DNA of 9,052 bases, taken from NCBI GenBank assembly GCA_027620395.1, contig JAQBZY010000037.1:1-9052 (forward strand), given 5' to 3'. Below the pieces are notes generated by a model. It worked only from the letters and a program-made list of their open reading frames with translations, did no database searches and was not told the origin of the DNA. A program made the position numbers and the translations under genes. The DNA comes from Pseudomonadota bacterium (GTDB lineage Bacteria; Pseudomonadota; Alphaproteobacteria; Rhodospirillales; Casp-alpha2). Positions 5,860 through 9,052 of this stretch are shown one piece after another (positions within the stretch are counted from its first letter, which is position 1; the number at the start of each line of letters is the position of its first letter).

Positions 5860-7815
5860 ATGAGCAAAGTCATTGGTATCGATTTGGGCACCACCAACTC
5901 CTGCGTCGCCGTCATGGACGGCAAGGACGTCAAGGTGATCGAGAACGCGGAGGGGGCCCGGACCACGCCCAGCATGGTCGCGTTCGCGAATTCCGGCGAA
6001 CGTTTGATCGGCCAGCCGGCCAAGCGCCAGGCCGTGACCAACCCCGAAAACACCTTGTCCGCCATCAAACGCCTGATCGGGCGGCGCTTCGACGATCCGG
6101 TGACCCAGAAGGACAAAAAGCTGGTCCCCTATAACATCGTCAAGGGCGATAACGGCGACGCTTGGGTCTCAATCGACGGCGACAACTATTCGCCATCGCA
6201 GATTTCCGCCTTCATCCTGCAAAAGATGAAGGAAACCGCCGAAAGTTATCTCGGTGAGAAGGTCGAGCAGGCGGTCATCACGGTCCCGGCGTATTTCAAC
6301 GATTCGCAGCGCCAGGCGACCAAGGACGCCGGCAAGATCGCCGGCCTCGAAGTGCTCCGCATCATCAATGAGCCGACCGCCGCCGCGCTCGCCTACGGCC
6401 TCGAGAAAAAGGAAGCCGGCACCATCGTCGTCTACGACTTGGGTGGCGGCACTTTCGACGTCTCGGTGCTGGAAATCGGCGACGGTGTGTTCGAGGTGAA
6501 ATCCACCAACGGCGACACCTTTCTGGGTGGCGAGGACTTCGACAGCCGAATCGTCGATTATCTGGCCGACGAGTTCAAGAAGGAGAACAGTATCGATCTC
6601 CGCAACGACAAGCTTGCCTTGCAACGCCTCAAGGAAGCTGCCGAAAAAGCCAAGATCGAGCTTTCCTCGACGACGCAGACGGAAGTGAACCTGCCGTTCA
6701 TCACCGCCGATCAATCGGGACCGAAGCACCTCAATATCAAGCTCAGCCGCGCCAAGCTTGAAGCCTTGGTCGAGGATCTTATCGAGCGGACCGTGACGCC
6801 CTGCAAGAACGCGCTCAAGGACGCCGGCCTCAAGGCTTCCGAGATCAGCGAAGTGATCCTGGTCGGCGGCATGACCCGGATGCCGAAGGTGATCGAAACC
6901 GTTCGCACCTTCTTCGGCCGCGAGCCGCACAAGGGCGTCAACCCGGACGAAGTGGTCGCCATTGGCGCCGCGATCCAGGGCGGCGTGCTGAGGGGCGACG
7001 TCAAAGACGTGCTGCTGTTGGACGTGACGCCGTTGTCGCTCGGCATCGAGACGCTGGGCGGTGTGTTCACGCGCCTGATCGACCGCAACACCACGATCCC
7101 GACGCGCAAGAGCCAGACCTTCTCGACCGCCGAGGACAATCAGTCAGCGGTCACGATCCGGGTCTTCCAAGGCGAACGCGAAATGGCCGCCGATAACAAG
7201 ATCCTCGGTCAATTCGATCTGGTCGGCATTCCGCCGAGCCCGCGCGGCATGCCGCAGGTCGAGGTCACCTTCGATATTGATGCCAACGGTATCGTCAACG
7301 TCTCGGCCAAGGACAAGGCCACCGGCAAGGAACAGCAAATCCGCATCCAGGCCTCGGGCGGGTTGTCGGACGCTGACATCGACCGCATGGTTCAGGAAGC
7401 CGAACAGAACGCCGACGAAGACAAGAAGCGGCGCGGTCTGGTCGATGCCCGCAACAACGCCGATTCACTGATCCATTCGGCCGAGAAGAGTCTTAAGGAT
7501 TTCGGCGACAAGGTGACCGAGGTCGAGCGTTCGGCGATTTCGGCTGCCATTGCCGAACTCAAGACCGAAATCGAAGGTGACGACGCTGAAGCCATCACCG
7601 CCAAGACGGAAGCCTTGGCGCAGGCGTCGATGAAACTTGGCGAAGCGATGTACAAAGCGCAGCAAGCCGAGGAATCATCCAATGGTGACGGCGCGCCAGA
7701 TGGCGACGCCGGTCCGTCGGCCGGGTCCGGCAAGGCCGGCAAGGGCAATGACAGCACGGTCGTGGATGCGGACTTCGAGGAAGTCGATCCCGATCAGGGC
7801 AAGAAACGCAGCTAA
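5860..7815 (+). CDS. dnaK: Molecular chaperone DnaK (Hsp70)
   Basis: This 651-residue protein is a complete Hsp70. The ATPase domain (about 1-380) opens with [17 protein letters not shown]. It has the catalytic Lys70 in [24 protein letters not shown], the phosphate loop DLGGGTFD with Thr198 (E. coli Thr199), and [13 protein letters not shown]. The interdomain linker [13 protein letters not shown] starts near residue 383. The substrate-binding beta domain extends to about 505, followed by the helical lid and a Gly/Ser/Asp-rich tail. The conserved EEVD lies near the end, followed by eight more residues (PDQGKKRS). DnaK binds exposed hydrophobic segments of clients in an ATP-controlled cycle driven by DnaJ and GrpE. 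I chose the ATG at 5860 because it gives the canonical N-terminus and AGAGG sits 5 nt upstream. An in-frame GTG-initiated extension from 5752 would translate the promoter and UTR hairpin. Confidence 0.99.
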   Translation: MSKVIGIDLGTTNSCVAVMDGKDVKVIENAEGARTTPSMVAFANSGERLIGQPAKRQAVTNPENTLSAIKRLIGRRFDDPVTQKDKKLVPYNIVKGDNGDAWVSIDGDNYSPSQISAFILQKMKETAESYLGEKVEQAVITVPAYFNDSQRQATKDAGKIAGLEVLRIINEPTAAALAYGLEKKEAGTIVVYDLGGGTFDVSVLEIGDGVFEVKSTNGDTFLGGEDFDSRIVDYLADEFKKENSIDLRNDKLALQRLKEAAEKAKIELSSTTQTEVNLPFITADQSGPKHLNIKLSRAKLEALVEDLIERTVTPCKNALKDAGLKASEISEVILVGGMTRMPKVIETVRTFFGREPHKGVNPDEVVAIGAAIQGGVLRGDVKDVLLLDVTPLSLGIETLGGVFTRLIDRNTTIPTRKSQTFSTAEDNQSAVTIRVFQGEREMAADNKILGQFDLVGIPPSPRGMPQVEVTFDIDANGIVNVSAKDKATGKEQQIRIQASGGLSDADIDRMVQEAEQNADEDKKRRGLVDARNNADSLIHSAEKSLKDFGDKVTEVERSAISAAIAELKTEIEGDDAEAITAKTEALAQASMKLGEAMYKAQQAEESSNGDGAPDGDAGPSAGSGKAGKGNDSTVVDADFEEVDPDQGKKRS

Positions 7816-7833
7816 GGGGCTCCGATGGCGCGG

Positions 7834-7870
7834 GACAGGATCGGTTCGGAAACTCCGAGATCGATCCGTC
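7834..7870 (+). promoter_or_regulatory. Hairpin in the dnaK-dnaJ intergenic region
   Basis: GGATCG (7838-7843) pairs with CGATCC (7862-7867). Inside, TCGGA (7846-7850) pairs with TCCGA (7854-7858) around the triloop AAC, leaving a GT/GAT internal loop. Outside, GAC (7834-7836) can pair with GTC (7868-7870) past a bulged A. There is no T-tract, so full termination is unlikely. It could limit readthrough or protect the dnaK mRNA end, setting the DnaK:DnaJ ratio, which is inference. The 87-bp gap shows no promoter candidate. Confidence 0.5.
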
Positions 7871-7902
7871 GGCGCCGTTCCGAGTGATGCGGGGGGCCGC
7901 CG

Positions 7903-9048
7903 ATGGCAAAACAGGACTATTACGAATGCCTGAGCGTCGGCCGCAAGGCCAGCGCCGACGAGCTGAAGAAGGCTTATCGTAAACTCGCCATGCAATATCA
8001 CCCGGATCGCAATCCAGGCGATGCCGAGGCCGAAAAGCGATTCAAGGAACTAAGCGAAGCGTACGAAGTCCTCAAGGACGACGATAAGCGCGCCGCCTAT
8101 GACCGCTTCGGACATGCCGCCTTCGAAGGCGGCGGAGCGGGCGGCCATCCGGGTGCCGGCGGGTTTGCCGGCGGCGGCTTCGCCGATATCTTCGAGGAAA
8201 TGTTCGGCGACTTCATGGGCGGCTCCCGGCGCGGCCCGCAACAGGGTGCCGGACGCGGCTCCGATCTTCGCTACAACATGCAGATTTCCTTGGAAGATGC
8301 CTTCAAGGGCATGAAGACCGATGTCCGAGTGCCGACCTCGGCCAGTTGCGACTCCTGCGACGGCACTGGCAGCGAAGGCAAGGCCGCGCCGGTCGCCTGC
8401 CCAAGCTGTGGCGGTGCCGGCCGGGTCCGGACGCAATCTGGATTCTTCACCGTCGAGCGTACCTGTCCGACCTGCCAGGGGACCGGCCAGACGATCAAGA
8501 ACCCGTGCAAGGCCTGCGCCGGCGCCGGCCGCAAGCAAAAGGAAAAGACCCTTGCCGTCACCATTCCGCCGGGTGTCGAGGATGGCACCCGGATCCGCTT
8601 GGCCGGTGAGGGCGAGGCCGGGCTCCGTGGCGCGCCGGCCGGCGATCTTTATATATTCCTGGCGATCAAGCCGCACCGCTTCTTCAAGCGCGACGGCGCC
8701 GACATCTATGTCCGGGTTCCAATCCCAATGACGACGGCGGCCTTGGGCGGCCAGATCGAGGTGCCGACGGTGGAAGGCAAGCTGGCCCGCCTCACAATCC
8801 CGGAAGGCACGCCGACCGGGCACCAGTTGCGCCTCAAGGGCAAGGGCATGAGCGTGTTGCGTTCGACATCGCGCGGCGACATGTTCGTGCAGGTCGCGGT
8901 CGAGACACCGGTGAATTTGACCAAGCAGCAGAAGGACCTCCTGAAGGAGTTCGATGGTTCGGACGGCAAGGACTCCCGCAAGCACAGCCCGGAAAGTCAC
9001 GGCTTCCTCGATAAGGTCAAGGAAATCTGGGAAGACTTGAGGGAGTGA
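7903..9048 (+). CDS. dnaJ: Chaperone protein DnaJ (Hsp40, type I)
   Basis: This 381-residue protein is a complete type I Hsp40. The J domain (about 1-72) carries the DnaK-stimulating HPD at 33-35, within [20 protein letters not shown] Gly/Phe-rich linker follows (about 75-125, including [19 protein letters not shown]). All four CXXCXGXG zinc repeats are intact at Cys149/152, 166/169, 188/191 and 202/205, binding two zinc ions. C-terminal client-binding domains contain [15 protein letters not shown] and [11 protein letters not shown]. DnaJ captures unfolded proteins and stimulates DnaK ATP hydrolysis. A minor departure is LSV where most DnaJ proteins have LGV near residue 11. The ribosome-binding site is poor: only a GGGGGG run ending 6 nt before the ATG. 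No gene follows within the last 4 bases of the window. Confidence 0.98.
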   Translation: MAKQDYYECLSVGRKASADELKKAYRKLAMQYHPDRNPGDAEAEKRFKELSEAYEVLKDDDKRAAYDRFGHAAFEGGGAGGHPGAGGFAGGGFADIFEEMFGDFMGGSRRGPQQGAGRGSDLRYNMQISLEDAFKGMKTDVRVPTSASCDSCDGTGSEGKAAPVACPSCGGAGRVRTQSGFFTVERTCPTCQGTGQTIKNPCKACAGAGRKQKEKTLAVTIPPGVEDGTRIRLAGEGEAGLRGAPAGDLYIFLAIKPHRFFKRDGADIYVRVPIPMTTAALGGQIEVPTVEGKLARLTIPEGTPTGHQLRLKGKGMSVLRSTSRGDMFVQVAVETPVNLTKQQKDLLKEFDGSDGKDSRKHSPESHGFLDKVKEIWEDLRE

Positions 9049-9052
9049 TCCC

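Noticed and set aside
7727..7744. Tandem 9-bp CCGGCAAGG repeat in the 3' part of dnaK
   Set aside because: It is in frame and encodes part of the flexible Gly/Lys-rich tail before EEVD; low-complexity coding sequence explains it.
7882..7890. GAGTGATGC before dnaJ as a CIRCE half-site
   Set aside because: Only a partial right arm is present, with no matching TTAGCACTC-like left arm.

Overview
This GC-rich window holds eight intact or near-intact housekeeping genes and reads as chromosomal core sequence of an alphaproteobacterium, probably Rhodospirillales-like. That placement is inferred from the protein sequences and from the gene order hemW-rdgB-rph facing hrcA-grpE-dnaK-dnaJ; no taxonomic search was possible. 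I see no mobile element, tRNA, rRNA, CRISPR array or phage gene, and no evidence of an undescribed system. The interest lies in the gaps between genes.

Layout. (1) Positions 3-1157 (+) carry the 3' part of a periplasmic-binding-fold protein of the penicillin-binding-protein-activator (LpoA-like) family, cut by the left edge of the window. (2) Positions 1158-1274 separate convergent genes and contain a perfect 13-bp-arm palindrome. (3) Positions 1275-3734 (-) form a compact unit transcribed in the order rph, rdgB, hemW: RNase PH (tRNA 3'-end trimming), a dITP/XTP pyrophosphatase (nucleotide-pool cleaning) and a radical-SAM heme chaperone. rdgB and hemW overlap by 4 bases. (4) Positions 3735-3867 are a divergent promoter region with two back-to-back sigma70-like promoter candidates, each overlapping an inverted repeat. 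(5) Positions 3868-9048 (+) hold the heat-shock cluster: hrcA (repressor), grpE (nucleotide exchange factor), dnaK (Hsp70) and dnaJ (Hsp40 co-chaperone).

How the genes work together. DnaJ delivers unfolded clients to DnaK and stimulates its ATPase, and GrpE releases ADP, so the complete Hsp70 cycle is encoded here. HrcA is the usual repressor of chaperonin genes, but no CIRCE operator is visible in this window, so its classical targets are probably elsewhere. A 162-bp gap before dnaK contains a promoter candidate with a good RpoH-type -10 (CCTATAT), a tandem CGTTAAT heptamer near the predicted start of transcription and a long nested hairpin in the predicted 5' UTR. The 87-bp gap between dnaK and dnaJ contains a second stable hairpin and a 20-codon ORF with its own ribosome-binding-site-like sequence. 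These gap elements could tune chaperone levels, which is inference. All gaps are under 300 bp.
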